DNA from: Escherichia sp. E1V33
Lineage (GTDB): Bacteria; Pseudomonadota; Gammaproteobacteria; Enterobacterales; Enterobacteriaceae
Direction: 5' to 3'
Length of the DNA stretch: 64,000 nt
Assembly: GCF_004211955.1 (NCBI RefSeq)
Contig: NZ_RHJI01000012.1
Span: forward strand, 1-64,000
Shown here: piece by piece, positions 42,432 to 55,472 of the stretch
Numbering within the stretch: the first letter of the stretch is position 1
How the letters are laid out: the number at the start of each line of letters is the position of its first letter
The notes under the pieces: generated by a model
Databases searched by the model: none
The model's input: only the letters and a program-made list of their open reading frames with translations
Told to the model about the DNA's origin: nothing
Translations under genes and position numbers: made by a program

Positions 42432-43677
42432 CGCGCTGCAACAGTGGCACCACTTGTTTGAAGCCGAAGGGGCGAAACGCTCCCCCGAAGCTCAGCAGCA
42501 TTTACAACAATTGCTGCGTACCGGACTGCCGACACGTAAACACGAACACTGGAAATATACGCCACTGGAAGGGCTGACTAATAGCCAGTTTGTCAGCATT
42601 ACCGGGGAGATATCTCCAGATCAGCGTGATGCCTTAGCGTTAACGTTAGACGCCGTGCGCCTGGTGTTCGTCGATGGACGTTACGTGTCAGCACTTAGCG
42701 ATGCAACTGAAGGCAGCGGATATGAAGTGAGCATTAACGACGACCGTCAGGGATTGCCCGACGCTATTCAGGCGGAAGTGTTTCTCCATCTGACGGAAAG
42801 CCTGGCGCAAAGCGTTACGCATATTGCCGTGAAGCGCGGTCAACGACCTGCAAAGCCATTGCTGTTAATGCATATTACCCAGGGCGTGGCAGGTGAAGAG
42901 GTGAATACAGCCCATTACCGCCATCATCTGGAACTGGCGGAGGGTGCCGAAGCGACAGTGATTGAACATTTCGTCAGCCTGAATGACGCTCGTCATTTCA
43001 CCGGCGCACGGTTTACTATCAACGTCGCAGCAAACGCCCACTTGCAGCATATCAAACTGGCGTTTGAAAACCCGGTCAGTCACCACTTTGCCCATAACGA
43101 TTTGTTGCTGGCAGACGATGCCACCGCATTTAGCCACAGTTTCCTGCTTGGTGGCGCAGTGTTACGACACAACACCAGTTCGCAACTCAATGGCGAAAAC
43201 AGCACGCTGCGGATCAATAGCCTGGCGATGCCGGTGAAAAATGAAGTGTGCGATACCCGCACCTGGCTGGAACACAATAAAGGTTTTTGTAATAGCCGCC
43301 AGTTGCACAAAACTATCGTCAGCGACAAAGGTCGCGCGGTGTTTAACGGTTTGATCAACGTGGCGCAGCACGCCATCAAAACTGACGGTCAGATGACCAA
43401 CAATAATCTGCTGATGGGCAAACTGGCCGAAGTGGATACCAAACCACAGCTGGAAATCTATGCTGATGATGTGAAATGCAGCCACGGCGCGACGGTGGGG
43501 CGTATTGATGACGAACAGATGTTTTATCTGCGCTCGCGCGGGATCAATCAGCAGGATGCCCAGCAGATGATCATCTACGCCTTTGCTGCCGAACTGACGG
43601 AAGCATTGCGTGATGAGGGGCTTAAACAGCAGGTGCTGACCCGAATCGGTCAACGGCTGCCGGGAGGTACAAGATGA
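42406..43677 (+). CDS. sufD: Fe-S assembly protein SufD
   Basis: SufD (423 aa) pairs with SufB in SufBC2D; it has the same beta-helix fold but a more degenerate set of ligands. A His in the C-terminal half ([18 protein letters not shown], His360 in E. coli) is needed for iron delivery. The N-terminal part ([17 protein letters not shown]) is translated over the end of sufC (26-base overlap). The sufS start overlaps its stop by 4 bases. Confidence 0.97.
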   Translation: MAGLPNSSNALQQWHHLFEAEGAKRSPEAQQHLQQLLRTGLPTRKHEHWKYTPLEGLTNSQFVSITGEISPDQRDALALTLDAVRLVFVDGRYVSALSDATEGSGYEVSINDDRQGLPDAIQAEVFLHLTESLAQSVTHIAVKRGQRPAKPLLLMHITQGVAGEEVNTAHYRHHLELAEGAEATVIEHFVSLNDARHFTGARFTINVAANAHLQHIKLAFENPVSHHFAHNDLLLADDATAFSHSFLLGGAVLRHNTSSQLNGENSTLRINSLAMPVKNEVCDTRTWLEHNKGFCNSRQLHKTIVSDKGRAVFNGLINVAQHAIKTDGQMTNNNLLMGKLAEVDTKPQLEIYADDVKCSHGATVGRIDDEQMFYLRSRGINQQDAQQMIIYAFAAELTEALRDEGLKQQVLTRIGQRLPGGTR

Positions 43678-44894
43678 CTTTTTCCGTCGACAAAGTGCGG
43701 GCCGATTTTCCAGTACTTACGCGAGAGGTTAACGGTCTGCCACTGGCTTATCTCGACAGCGCCGCCAGCGCGCAGAAACCGAGTCAGGTTATTGATGCAG
43801 AGGCCGAATTCTATCGCCACGGCTACGCGGCAGTGCATCGCGGCATTCATACGTTAAGCGCCCAGGCGACTGAGAAAATGGAGAACGTGCGCAAGCGTGC
43901 TTCGCTGTTTATCAATGCCCGTTCGGCGGAAGAGCTGGTGTTTGTGCGCGGCACGACGGAAGGCATTAATCTTGTCGCTAATAGCTGGGGCAACAGCAAT
44001 GTGCGGGCAGGCGACAATATCATCATTAGCCAAATGGAACATCATGCCAATATTGTTCCCTGGCAAATGCTTTGCGCGCGCGTTGGTGCAGAGCTGCGTG
44101 TGCTCCCTCTTAACCCCGACGGTACGCTGCAACTGGAGATGCTACCTAATCTGTTTGATGAGAAAACTCGCCTGCTGGCAATTACCCATGTCTCCAACGT
44201 ACTAGGCACGGAAAATCCGCTGGCGGAGATGATCACGCTTGCACACCAGCATGGCGCAAAAGTACTGGTAGATGGTGCTCAGGCGGTGATGCATCATCCG
44301 GTGGATGTTCAGACTCTGGATTGCGATTTCTACGTTTTCTCCGGGCATAAACTGTATGGCCCTACCGGCATTGGCGTGCTATATGTCAAAGAAGCCTTGT
44401 TGCAGGAGATGCCACCGTGGGAAGGCGGTGGCTCAATGATCGCCACCGTCAGCCTTAGTGAAGGCACTACATGGACCAAAGCGCCGTGGCGGTTTGAAGC
44501 AGGTACGCCTAATACGGGAGGTATTATTGGCCTTGGTGCGGCGCTGGAATATGTTTCGGCGCTGGGGCTTAACAACATTGCCGAGTATGAGCAAAATCTG
44601 ATGCATTACGCATTGTCGCAGTTGGCTGCGGTGCCGGATCTCACTCTCTATGGTCCGCCAGACAGACTTGGCGTTATTGCCTTTAATCTCGGCAAACACC
44701 ACGCCTATGACGTCGGCAGTTTTCTTGATAACTACGGTATTGCAGTGCGTACCGGACATCACTGTGCGATGCCCTTAATGGCCTTTTACAACGTCCCTGC
44801 GATGTGTCGGGCGTCGCTGGCAATGTACAACACCCATGAAGAAGTGGATCGTCTGGTGACTGGATTGCAACGTATCCATCGTTTGCTGGGATAA
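43674..44894 (+). CDS. sufS: Cysteine desulfurase SufS
   Basis: SufS (406 aa) is a PLP-dependent group II cysteine desulfurase that takes sulfur from cysteine and hands it to SufE as a persulfide. The PLP Lys in [14 protein letters not shown] (K226 in E. coli) and the catalytic Cys in [11 protein letters not shown] (C364) are present. It also has selenocysteine lyase activity. Its ATG overlaps the sufD stop (ATGA). The sufE start follows after 12 bases. Confidence 0.97.
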   Translation: MTFSVDKVRADFPVLTREVNGLPLAYLDSAASAQKPSQVIDAEAEFYRHGYAAVHRGIHTLSAQATEKMENVRKRASLFINARSAEELVFVRGTTEGINLVANSWGNSNVRAGDNIIISQMEHHANIVPWQMLCARVGAELRVLPLNPDGTLQLEMLPNLFDEKTRLLAITHVSNVLGTENPLAEMITLAHQHGAKVLVDGAQAVMHHPVDVQTLDCDFYVFSGHKLYGPTGIGVLYVKEALLQEMPPWEGGGSMIATVSLSEGTTWTKAPWRFEAGTPNTGGIIGLGAALEYVSALGLNNIAEYEQNLMHYALSQLAAVPDLTLYGPPDRLGVIAFNLGKHHAYDVGSFLDNYGIAVRTGHHCAMPLMAFYNVPAMCRASLAMYNTHEEVDRLVTGLQRIHRLLG

Positions 44895-44906
44895 CAGGGA
44901 GGCTCT

Positions 44907-45323
44907 ATGGCTGTATTGCCGGATAAAGAAAAATTGCTGCGTAACTTTTTACGCTGCGCCAACTGGGAAGAGAAATATCTCTACATTATTGAACTGGGAC
45001 AGCGTCTGCCAGAATTACACGACGAAGACAGAAGCCCGCAAAATAGCATTCAGGGCTGCCAGAGCCAGGTGTGGATTGTGATGCGTCAGAATGCGCAGGG
45101 AATTATTGAATTACAGGGCGACAGCGATGCGGCCATTGTGAAAGGACTTATTGCAGTCGTTTTTATTCTCTATGATCAAATGACGCCCCAGGATATTGTC
45201 AATTTCGATGTGCGTCCGTGGTTTGAAAAAATGGCGCTCACCCAACATCTCACTCCATCACGCTCACAAGGTCTGGAAGCGATGATTCGCGCAATTCGCG
45301 CCAAAGCCGCTGCACTTAGCTAA
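44907..45323 (+). CDS. sufE: Sulfur acceptor SufE
   Basis: SufE (138 aa) accepts sulfur from SufS at Cys51 ([11 protein letters not shown]), boosts its desulfurase activity and passes sulfur to SufB. Full-length; small alpha/beta fold shared with CsdE and IscU. Last gene of the suf operon; a hairpin follows at 45342-45367. Confidence 0.97.
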   Translation: MAVLPDKEKLLRNFLRCANWEEKYLYIIELGQRLPELHDEDRSPQNSIQGCQSQVWIVMRQNAQGIIELQGDSDAAIVKGLIAVVFILYDQMTPQDIVNFDVRPWFEKMALTQHLTPSRSQGLEAMIRAIRAKAAALS

Positions 45324-45341
45324 ACTAAAGGAACAGCTTTC

Positions 45342-45367
45342 ATCCGGCAGGCTCACTTTGCCGGATG
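45342..45367 (+). terminator. Hairpin after sufE
   Basis: CATCCGGCA and TGCCGGATG form a 9-bp stem (about 45342-45366) resembling a REP/BIME-like hairpin 18 bases after the sufE stop. No T run follows, so it may stabilise mRNA 3' ends or act as a weak terminator. Confidence 0.5.
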
Positions 45368-45470
45368 GCCGATGTTTACACTGGCCTGCACAGGAGTGTT
45401 TCGGTTCAGGTAAACATAAGCGCCATCCGTCGTTTCAGCGTGAGTCTCCGGCAAATACAGGAGGTTTACA

Positions 45471-46475
45471 ATGAAACGCGCGTCTTTGCTAACACTGACT
45501 CTTATCGGCGCTTTCAGCGCCATCCAGGCAGCCTGGGCGGTAGATTACCCGCTCCCACCAACCGGAAGCCGACTGGTTGGGCAAAATCAAACCTACACGG
45601 TGCAAGAGGGGGATAAAAACCTTCAGGCTATTGCCCGTCGTTTTGATACTGCGGCGATGTTGATCCTTGAAGCCAATAACACTATTGCCCCAGTGCCAAA
45701 ACCAGGCACGACAATAACCATTCCTTCGCAACTGTTATTACCTGATGCACCGCGCCAGGGGATTATCGTGAACCTTGCGGAACTGCGCCTTTATTATTAT
45801 CCGCCGGGAGAAAATATTGTGCAGGTCTACCCGATAGGTATTGGCTTGCAGGGGCTGGAAACACCAGTGATGGAAACACGGGTAGGGCAGAAAATCCCCA
45901 ATCCTACCTGGACGCCCACGGCGGGTATTCGTCAGCGTTCACTGGAGCGAGGCATCAAATTACCGCCAGTTGTTCCAGCCGGGCCGAATAACCCTCTGGG
46001 ACGCTACGCACTGCGCCTGGCGCACGGCAACGGCGAATACCTCATTCATGGTACCAGCGCGCCGGACAGCGTCGGTTTGCGCGTCAGTTCGGGCTGTATT
46101 CGTATGAATGCACCGGATATTAAAGCACTGTTCTCCAGCGTAAGAACGGGAACACCGGTGAAAGTGATCAATGAGCCGGTGAAATACTCCGTAGAACCGA
46201 ACGGGATGCGTTATGTTGAAGTGCATCGACCGTTATCGGCAGAAGAGCAGCAGAACGTTCAGACAATGCCGTACGCACTGCCTGCAGGCTTCACGCAATT
46301 TAAAGACAATAAGGCTGTAGATCAGAAGTTAGTCGATAAAGCATTGTATCGTCGGGCAGGGTATCCGGTTGCGGTGAGCAGCGGAGCGGCACCCGTGGCC
46401 AGCAATGCACCAGCAGTAGACTCAGCGCAGAATGGTGAACCAGAGCAAGGGAATATGTTACGTGCGACGCAATAG
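45471..46475 (+). CDS. ldtE: L,D-transpeptidase LdtE
   Basis: LdtE (YnhG, 334 aa) is a periplasmic L,D-transpeptidase that makes meso-DAP to meso-DAP (3-3) crosslinks in peptidoglycan. A signal peptide ends near residue 23 ([10 protein letters not shown]). A LysM-like peptidoglycan-binding segment covers 41-88 ([20 protein letters not shown]). The YkuD domain (about 96-230) has His193 (YLIHGTS) and catalytic Cys209 in SSGCIRMN. The C-terminus is long and Ala/Pro-rich, probably disordered. It lies convergent to lpp, whose product is anchored by other Ldt enzymes. Confidence 0.94.
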   Translation: MKRASLLTLTLIGAFSAIQAAWAVDYPLPPTGSRLVGQNQTYTVQEGDKNLQAIARRFDTAAMLILEANNTIAPVPKPGTTITIPSQLLLPDAPRQGIIVNLAELRLYYYPPGENIVQVYPIGIGLQGLETPVMETRVGQKIPNPTWTPTAGIRQRSLERGIKLPPVVPAGPNNPLGRYALRLAHGNGEYLIHGTSAPDSVGLRVSSGCIRMNAPDIKALFSSVRTGTPVKVINEPVKYSVEPNGMRYVEVHRPLSAEEQQNVQTMPYALPAGFTQFKDNKAVDQKLVDKALYRRAGYPVAVSSGAAPVASNAPAVDSAQNGEPEQGNMLRATQ

Positions 46476-46489
46476 GCGTAATTAGCAGG

Positions 46490-46524
46490 CAAAAAAAATG
46501 GCGCACAATGTGCGCCATTTTTCA
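46490..46524. terminator. Bidirectional terminator between ldtE and lpp
   Basis: AAAAAAAATGGCGCACAATG pairs with the following GTGCGCCATTTTT. The A run on one side and T run on the other let it work for both the ldtE and the very abundant lpp transcript. Confidence 0.88.
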
Positions 46525-46538
46525 CTTCACAGGTACTA

Positions 46539-47030
<492 letters not shown>

Positions 47031-47055
47031 AAAAAAAGCGCCCATCAGGGCGCTT
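47031..47055 (-). terminator. pykF terminator
   Basis: Minus strand AGCGCCC-TGAT-GGGCGCT followed by seven T, 31 bases after the pykF stop. Confidence 0.88.
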
Positions 47056-47085
47056 AGATATACAAATTAATTCACAAAAGCAATA

Positions 47086-48498
47086 TTACAGGACGTGAAC
47101 AGATGCGGTGTTAGTCGTGCCGCTCGGTACCAGCGCGCCAGAAACCATGACTACGACGTCGCCTTTGTGCGCCAGACCGCTCTGCAGCGCCAGTTCTTTA
47201 CCCAGACGGTAGAAATCATCAGTAGAAGTGATTTCTTTAACCAGCTGCGGAACAACGCCTTTGCTCAGTACCAGCTGATGAGCCGTTTTTTCGTTGGTGG
47301 TCAGCGCCAGAATAGTTGCGTCCGGGAAGTATTTACGTACTGCGCGAGCAGATTTACCGCCCTGGGTAGCAACCACGATCAGCGGAGCATCCAGTTTTTC
47401 AGCAGTTTCAACAGCGCCACGGCAAACCGCTTCGGTAATACGCAGTTTACGGTTGTCGTTGTTGAACTCGAGACGGCTGTTCATCACGCGGTCTGTACGT
47501 TCACAAATGGTCGCCATGATAGAAACGGCTTCCAGCGGATATTTACCTTTTGCGGATTCACCAGACAGCATTACTGCGTCGGTACCGTCGAGGATGGCGT
47601 TGGCTACGTCACCGGCTTCTGCGCGAGTCGGACGTGGGTTTTTGATCATGGAATCCAGCATCTGGGTCGCAGTGATGACGACTTTACGTGCACGGATACA
47701 TTTTTCGATCATCATCTTCTGGGCGAAGATAACTTCTTCAACTGGGATTTCTACACCCAGGTCGCCACGTGCAACCATGATGCCGTCAGATGCTTCGAGG
47801 ATTTCGTCGAAGTTGTTCAGGCCTTCCTGGTTTTCGATTTTGGAGATAATTTGGATGTTTTCGCCGCCGTGCGCTTTCAGGTGCTCACGGATTTCGACAA
47901 CGTCAGAACGTTTACGGATAAAGGAAGCAGCAACAAAGTCTACGCCTTGTTCGCAACCGAAGATCAGGTCCTGTTTGTCTTTTTCTGCCAGTGCCGGCAG
48001 GGCGATGGAAACACCTGGCAGGTTCACACCTTTGTTTTCGCCCAGGTCACCGTTGTTCAGCACTTTACAGATAACTTTGTTACCTTCGATAGCGGTAACT
48101 TCCATACCGATCAGACCATCGTCAACCAGTACGGTGTTGCCGACGGACAGGTCGGTGGTGAAACCTTCATAAGTTACCGCAACCATTTCGCTGTTGCCGA
48201 TAACAGATTTGTCAGTGGTGAAAGTAAAGGTCTGGCCTGCTTTCAGAGAAACGTCGTTACCGCCCTCCAGTTTCATGGTGCGGATTTCCGGACCTTTGGT
48301 ATCGAGCAGGATAGCGGCAGTTTTACCGGTTTTGCTCATCACGTTGCGCAGGTTCTGAATGCGCTGACCGTGTTCTGCATAGTCACCATGAGAGAAGTTC
48401 AGACGCATGACGTTCATGCCCGCGTCCAGCATTTTAGCTAACATCTCTTCAGATTCGGTTTTTGGGCCGATGGTGCAAACAATTTTGGTCTTTTTCAT
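47086..48498 (-). CDS. pykF: Pyruvate kinase I, fructose-1,6-bisphosphate-activated
   Basis: PykF (470 aa) makes pyruvate and ATP from PEP in glycolysis. The start was placed at [20 protein letters not shown] (48496-48498); the frame stays open for 72 more codons upstream but those cover the promoter and Cra site. The usual domains A (TIM barrel), B lid (about 70-170) and C (FBP site, about 345-470) are complete, with [15 protein letters not shown] and [19 protein letters not shown] motifs. Cra represses it from the site near 48704. Confidence 0.98.
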
Positions 48499-49050
48499 GA
48501 CAGTCTTAGTCTTTAAGTTGAGAAGGATAGGAGAAACTTGCTTTCTGGGCGCACTGCCGGAAAGCGAATCCGGTATTACGAAAGTGATGGTGCCTCGCTC
48601 TAAGGATAGGTGACATCGAAAAAGCGTGCAGAGGAATGTGTGCTTGTGTCTCAGCCCAACGCGAGTGTCTGTTTTTGAGTCGTTGAGTTCTACAGTCCAA
48701 AGTGCTGAAACCATTCAAGAGTCAATTGACGCGGATTATACGCTGAAATTAATCAAAAAGGAAAACAAAAACAGCGTTTCAAAAACATTCATGCATATAC
48801 ACAATAAACTGTTATCAAAGATTTAACGTCCTCGGTAGCAGGTTACGCAAAATCATCGCTGTTTGCGCAACAGGAAAACGATGGCTGGAAGGTAGAGGAT
48901 TGCTGGAGTAAAGACAGAGTGAATGCTCTCGTTATACAACAGATGCAATTATAATAATTTATCGAGTTATTTGTTTGATTTTGTTTGTTTTTTGTTTAAA
49001 TGATGAGATTGATATATGCTGATAACTGGCATGATAAATGGGTGTGAATA
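48499..49050. promoter_or_regulatory. pykF leader and promoter, Cra site, and pykF-fumD spacer
   Basis: The 552 bases hold the long pykF leader, a Cra site GCTGAAACCATTCAAG at 48704-48719, and on the minus strand a -10 TATAAT (complement of 48735-48740). The Cra site lies just downstream of that promoter, a blocking position typical for glycolytic genes. The rest (48800-49050) is AT-rich and probably holds the fumD promoter; no gene is seen. Confidence 0.65.
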
Positions 49051-49260
49051 ATGGGCAACCGGACAAAAGATGATGAGCTGTACCGCGAAATGTGCAGAGT
49101 GGTAGGTAAAGTGGTGTTGGAGATGCGTGACCTGGGTCAGGAGCCAAAACACATCGTCATCGCTGGTGTGCTGCGCACAGCATTAGCAAATAAACGTATC
49201 CAACGCAGCGAATTGGAAAAGCAGGCGATGGAAACAGTCATTAATGCACTGGTGAAATAA
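49051..49260 (+). CDS. fumD: Fumarase D
   Basis: FumD (YdhZ, 69 aa) begins MGNRTKDDELYREMCRVVGK and is a short, helical protein unlike the large fumarases. It was reported to have fumarase activity in E. coli, with homologues only in enterobacteria (recall). The mechanism cannot be read from the sequence. GGGTG about 8 bases before the ATG. It lies upstream of the ydhY operon in the same direction, separated by 458 bases that hold a terminator and the FNR box. Confidence 0.85.
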   Translation: MGNRTKDDELYREMCRVVGKVVLEMRDLGQEPKHIVIAGVLRTALANKRIQRSELEKQAMETVINALVK

Positions 49261-49718
49261 TTGTTCGGGGATAGCGTACAATGCCTTATCCCCTCTGTTT
49301 TATTATATCGCCACATGTGAGTTTATTTTTATAAATGGATGCAAGGCAATCATATTAATTACGATATGTATTGAAATTTATAGCGAATTAACTATTTCTT
49401 TATTCTGGAATGTATATCACAAATTATTGTAGGGTAAATGAAATCTATTTCAAATGATAATAAATATCACTCCGCTTTTAATATCCTGCTTTCCGTTTTT
49501 AATTGATGACGATCAATGTTAAGCACTAAGAATAATCACATTATTTTTTCTCCTAACCATAAAGGATTAGTTTGTTTGCGTTAAATCAAGTCTCATACGC
49601 TATCGGGTTAGGACAAAATATCTGGTGTTGGAGGCATAGTCAGCAGCGTATTAGTTGAGTGCTTAATATCAGGCTGTTGAATTGTCAGCACTGTGTTTGC
49701 GAAGAGGATGCGAAATAA
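49261..49718. promoter_or_regulatory. fumD-ydhY spacer: terminator and anaerobic promoter
   Basis: GGGGATA...TATCCCC (49267-49293) followed by TCTGTTTTATT is a likely fumD terminator. The middle is AT-rich with no gene. A perfect FNR box at 49503-49516 and a -10-like CATTAT (49539-49544) give an anaerobic promoter with a start near 49552, leaving a leader of about 165 bases before ydhY. Confidence 0.7.
49503..49516 (+). promoter_or_regulatory. FNR box of the ydhYVWXUT operon
   Basis: TTGATGACGATCAA is a perfect match to TTGAT-N4-ATCAA. Its centre lies 42 bases before the inferred start, a class II activator position. FNR activation with NarL repression of this operon by nitrate and nitrite is established in E. 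coli; NarL sites were not traced. Confidence 0.92.
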
Positions 49719-52468
<2,750 letters not shown>

Positions 52469-52480
52469 GGAACGGGAGCA

Positions 52481-53131
52481 ATGAGCCAGCAGGAGGAAAT
52501 GACACAACTGGAAGCGCCTGATATTGACGTGACTAAGCGTCAATGGCTGCACAGTATGCGTCAGCCCGATGACACTGCGAAAGATGAAGTCACAGAGCCT
52601 GAACCGGCCGAAATACTGGCGGAGTTTATCCGCCAGCATTCGGCGGCGGGTCAACTGGTTGCTCGCGCCGTGTTCCTGTCGCCGCCATATTCGGTTGCTG
52701 AAGAGGATCTTTCTGCACTACTGGAAAGCATACGGCAGAGTTCAGACTTCGCAGATATCGCCTGTATGACGGGCAGTAAAGATGATTATTACTACTCAAC
52801 GCAAACCATGAGCGAAAACTATGCCGCTATGTCCTTGCAAGTTGTTGAGCAGGACATCTGTCGGGCCATTGCACACGCCGTTCGCTTCGAATGCCAGACG
52901 TATCCCCGGCCTTATAAGGTCGCCATGCTGACGCAAGCGCCATATTACTTCCAGGAAGCGCAGATTGAAGCCGCGCTCGCCGCGATGGATATCGCTCCTG
53001 AATATGCCGATATACGCCAGGTGACGTCATCGACGGCTGTGTTGTACCTGTTTAGCGAGCGTTTTATGAGCTATGGCAAAGCTTATGGCTTATGTGAATG
53101 GTTCGAGGTTGAGCAGTTTCAGAATCCCTGA
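52481..53131 (+). CDS. ydhW: YdhW, uncharacterised operon protein
   Basis: YdhW (216 aa) begins MSQQEEMTQLEAPDIDVTKR; the N-terminal third is acidic and possibly disordered, and the rest is alpha/beta with repeated aromatic residues (DDYYYSTQTMSENYAAMSLQ). No signal peptide, membrane span or cysteine motif is seen. It is conserved in this operon between ydhV and ydhX. A maturation chaperone for YdhV is an inference from position only. GGGAG precedes the ATG. Confidence 0.85.
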   Translation: MSQQEEMTQLEAPDIDVTKRQWLHSMRQPDDTAKDEVTEPEPAEILAEFIRQHSAAGQLVARAVFLSPPYSVAEEDLSALLESIRQSSDFADIACMTGSKDDYYYSTQTMSENYAAMSLQVVEQDICRAIAHAVRFECQTYPRPYKVAMLTQAPYYFQEAQIEAALAAMDIAPEYADIRQVTSSTAVLYLFSERFMSYGKAYGLCEWFEVEQFQNP

Positions 53132-53194
53132 ATTTTCAGGGAGATATCATGGATAGGGTGGACAGTCGCAGCCACAGCATTAGAGGATAATCAG

Positions 53195-53863
53195 ATGTCC
53201 TTCACTCGACGCAAATTTGTTCTGGGGATGGGAACGGTAATCTTTTTTACCGGTTCAGCACCTTCTTTGTTAGCGAACACCAGACAAGAAAAGGAAGTTC
53301 GATATGCCATGATTCACGATGAATCACGGTGCAATGGCTGTAATATTTGTGCCAGAGCATGCCGTAAAACTAACCATGTGCCAGCGCAGGGAAGTCGTTT
53401 GTCTATCGCGCATATCCCGGTCACCGATAACAATAACGAAACGCTGTATCACTTCTTTCGCCAGTCATGCCAGCACTGTGAAGATGCTCCTTGCATCGAC
53501 GTTTGCCCAACAGGGGCATCGTGGCGTGATGAGCAGGGGATCGTGCGGGTAGAAAAATCGCAATGCATTGGCTGTAGCTACTGCATTGGCGCGTGCCCGT
53601 ATCAGGTGCGCTACCTTAATCCGCTGACCAAGGTGGCGGATAAATGTGATTTCTGTGCTGAGTCACGGTTGGCAAAAGGTTTTCCGCCCATCTGCGTTAG
53701 CGCCTGTCCGGAACATGCGTTGATCTTTGGTCGCGAAGATAGCCCAGAAATTCAGGCATGGTTACAGGAAAATAAATACTATCAATATCAGCTGCCTGGT
53801 GCCGGGAAACCGCATCTGTATCGCCGGTTCGGCCAACATTTGATTAAAAAGGAAAATGTATGA
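53195..53863 (+). CDS. ydhX: Tat-exported 4Fe-4S ferredoxin-type protein
   Basis: YdhX (222 aa) opens with a twin-arginine signal MSFTRRKFVLGMGTV (RRKF at 5-8) and hydrophobic stretch, then multiple Fe-S motifs: CNGCNICARACR (Cys46, 49, 52, 56), CQHCEDAPCIDVCP, CIGCSYCIGACP and CDFCAESRL...CVSACP, room for four 4Fe-4S clusters like NrfC and PhsB. It would be periplasmic, facing the cytochrome YdhU. The signal contrasts with YdhY (single Arg) and the leaderless YdhV. The ydhU start overlaps its stop by 4 bases. Confidence 0.92.
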   Translation: MSFTRRKFVLGMGTVIFFTGSAPSLLANTRQEKEVRYAMIHDESRCNGCNICARACRKTNHVPAQGSRLSIAHIPVTDNNNETLYHFFRQSCQHCEDAPCIDVCPTGASWRDEQGIVRVEKSQCIGCSYCIGACPYQVRYLNPLTKVADKCDFCAESRLAKGFPPICVSACPEHALIFGREDSPEIQAWLQENKYYQYQLPGAGKPHLYRRFGQHLIKKENV

Positions 53864-54645
53864 ACCCGTCGCAAAATGCTGAACAATTTCAAAACCAGTT
53901 GGCAAACTATGTACCGCAGTTTTCTCCCGAATTCTGGCCGGTGTGGTTGGTCATTGCCGGGCTGCTGCTGGTCGGGATGTGGTTAGTGTTGGGGCTTCAC
54001 GCCTTGCTTCGCGCTCGCGGTATAAAGAAATCCTCCACCGGTCATGGCGAGAAGGTTTATCTCTACAGCAAGGCGGTGAGATTATGGCACTGGTCGAATG
54101 CGATACTCTTTGTCTTGTTGCTGGCAAGTGGGCTAATCAATCACTTTGCGCTAGTGGGCGTTGCTGCCGTCAAAAGTCTGGTTGCCGTACATGAAGTTTG
54201 TGGATTCCTGTTACTGGCATGCTGGCTTGGCTTTGTTCTGATTAATGCCGTTGGGGGTAATGGTTATCACTACATTATTCATCGCCAGGGCTGGCTGGGG
54301 CGAGCGGCTAAACAAACGCGTTTTTATCTGTTTGGAATTATGCAAGGGGAGGATCATCCTTTTCCTGCAACAACACAGTCTAAATTCAACCCATTGCAGC
54401 AGGTAGTCTATGTTGGTGTGATGTATGGATTGCTGCCGCTGTTACTGTTAACGGGGCTGCTATGCCTTTACCCGCAAGTCGTGGGGGACGTGTTCCCTGG
54501 CGTAAGATACTGGTTATTGCAGGCGCATTTTGCTCTGGCAGTTATAAGCCTCTTTTTTATCTTCGGCCATCTCTATCTTTGCACCACGGGGCGTACTCCC
54601 CACGAAACCTTTAAATGTATGGTCGATGGCTATCACCGGCATTAA
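53860..54645 (+). CDS. ydhU: Cytochrome b-type membrane subunit
   Basis: YdhU (261 aa) has four to five membrane segments and resembles the PhsC/DMSO-type cytochrome b subunits. Haem ligand candidates are the His of RLWHWSNAILF, VAVHEVCGF and FIFGHLYLC. It should link the Fe-S subunits to the quinone pool. A hydrophobic start (WPVWLVIAGLLLVGMWLVL) without a cleavage site is the first span. Coupled to ydhX by a 4-base overlap and followed by ydhT after 3 bases. Confidence 0.9.
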   Translation: MNPSQNAEQFQNQLANYVPQFSPEFWPVWLVIAGLLLVGMWLVLGLHALLRARGIKKSSTGHGEKVYLYSKAVRLWHWSNAILFVLLLASGLINHFALVGVAAVKSLVAVHEVCGFLLLACWLGFVLINAVGGNGYHYIIHRQGWLGRAAKQTRFYLFGIMQGEDHPFPATTQSKFNPLQQVVYVGVMYGLLPLLLLTGLLCLYPQVVGDVFPGVRYWLLQAHFALAVISLFFIFGHLYLCTTGRTPHETFKCMVDGYHRH

Positions 54646-54648
54646 CGA

Positions 54649-55461
54649 ATGATCATTACACGAGCTGACCTGCGAGAGTGGCGTGTAGGCGCGGTTATGT
54701 ACCGCTGGTTTCTGCGCCGTTTTCCGCAAGGTGGAGTTTATGCCGATATACACCACGCCCTGATTGGCGAAGGGTTTACTGACTGGGCGGAAAGTCTGGT
54801 TGAGTACGCCTGGAAAAAATGGCTGGCGGATGAAAACTTCGCCCGTCAGGAAGTTTCCTCAATGCAAAAACTGGCCAAAGACCCCGTAGAGATACCCTTT
54901 TGCAGTCAGTTTGCCTGGGCCGACGACCACGCACGCGTCGGCTGTTGTGAGGATAACGCCAGAATCGCCACCGTGGGGTATGCTGCGCAAATTGCCAGCA
55001 TGGGGTATAGCGTGCGGATTGGCAGTGTTGGCTTTAACAGCCATATCGGTAGCTCAGGTGAACGTGCTCGTGTTGCTGTAAGCGGTAATTCCTCGCGGAT
55101 AAGCAGCGCCGGAGACAGCAGTCGTATTGCGAATAGCGGAATGCGAGTACGCGTTTGTACATTGGGCGAACGGTGTCATGTCGCCAGTAATGGCGATCTG
55201 GTGCAAATCGCCAGCTTTGGTGCAAATGCCAAAATTGCCAATAGCGGCGATAACGTTCATATCATCGCCAGCGGTGAAAATTCAACGGTAGTAAGTACGG
55301 GGGTGGTGGACTCAATTATTCTCGGGCCAGGGGGCAGCGCCGCGCTGGCGTATCATGACGGCGAAAGAGTGCGCTTCGCCGTAGCCGTTGAAGGTGAAAA
55401 TAATATTCGCGCTGGAGTTCGCTATCGTCTGAATGAGCAGCATCAATTTGTGGAGTGCTGA
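54649..55461 (+). CDS. ydhT: YdhT, nonapeptide-repeat solenoid-like protein
   Basis: YdhT (270 aa) has a helical N-terminal domain (to about 90) then a very regular nonapeptide repeat. Gly occurs at residues 110, 119, 128, 137, 146, 155, 164, 173, 182, 191, 200, 209 and 218, exactly nine apart, with Ile or Val four residues before each (97, 106, 115, ... 214) and mostly Arg/Lys/His/Gln before that: pattern x-R-I-A-S-x-G-x-x. Such a period fits a parallel beta-roll or beta-helix. There is no signal peptide. The last part (220-270) is mixed. The function is unknown; in the operon it may bind or scaffold the complex. Confidence 0.88.
   Translation: MIITRADLREWRVGAVMYRWFLRRFPQGGVYADIHHALIGEGFTDWAESLVEYAWKKWLADENFARQEVSSMQKLAKDPVEIPFCSQFAWADDHARVGCCEDNARIATVGYAAQIASMGYSVRIGSVGFNSHIGSSGERARVAVSGNSSRISSAGDSSRIANSGMRVRVCTLGERCHVASNGDLVQIASFGANAKIANSGDNVHIIASGENSTVVSTGVVDSIILGPGGSAALAYHDGERVRFAVAVEGENNIRAGVRYRLNEQHQFVEC
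54931..55302 (+). repeat. 27-bp coding repeat of ydhT (14 units)
   Basis: The DNA encodes fourteen nine-residue units (residues 95-218). The protein pattern is strict while codons vary, so this is an old protein repeat, not a recent microsatellite-type expansion. Confidence 0.8.
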
Positions 55462-55472
55462 CGCCTTTACCC

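Noticed and set aside
45342..45430. Second hairpin-like stretch after sufE as a REP/BIME array
   Set aside because: Only one clear GCCGGATG-type hairpin is present; the following bases do not repeat it, so an array is not supported.
47095..48441. 448-codon frame opposite pykF
   Set aside because: Long antisense frames are common opposite highly codon-biased genes; the translation is rich in Phe, His and Gln with no domain, and pykF is clearly the real gene.
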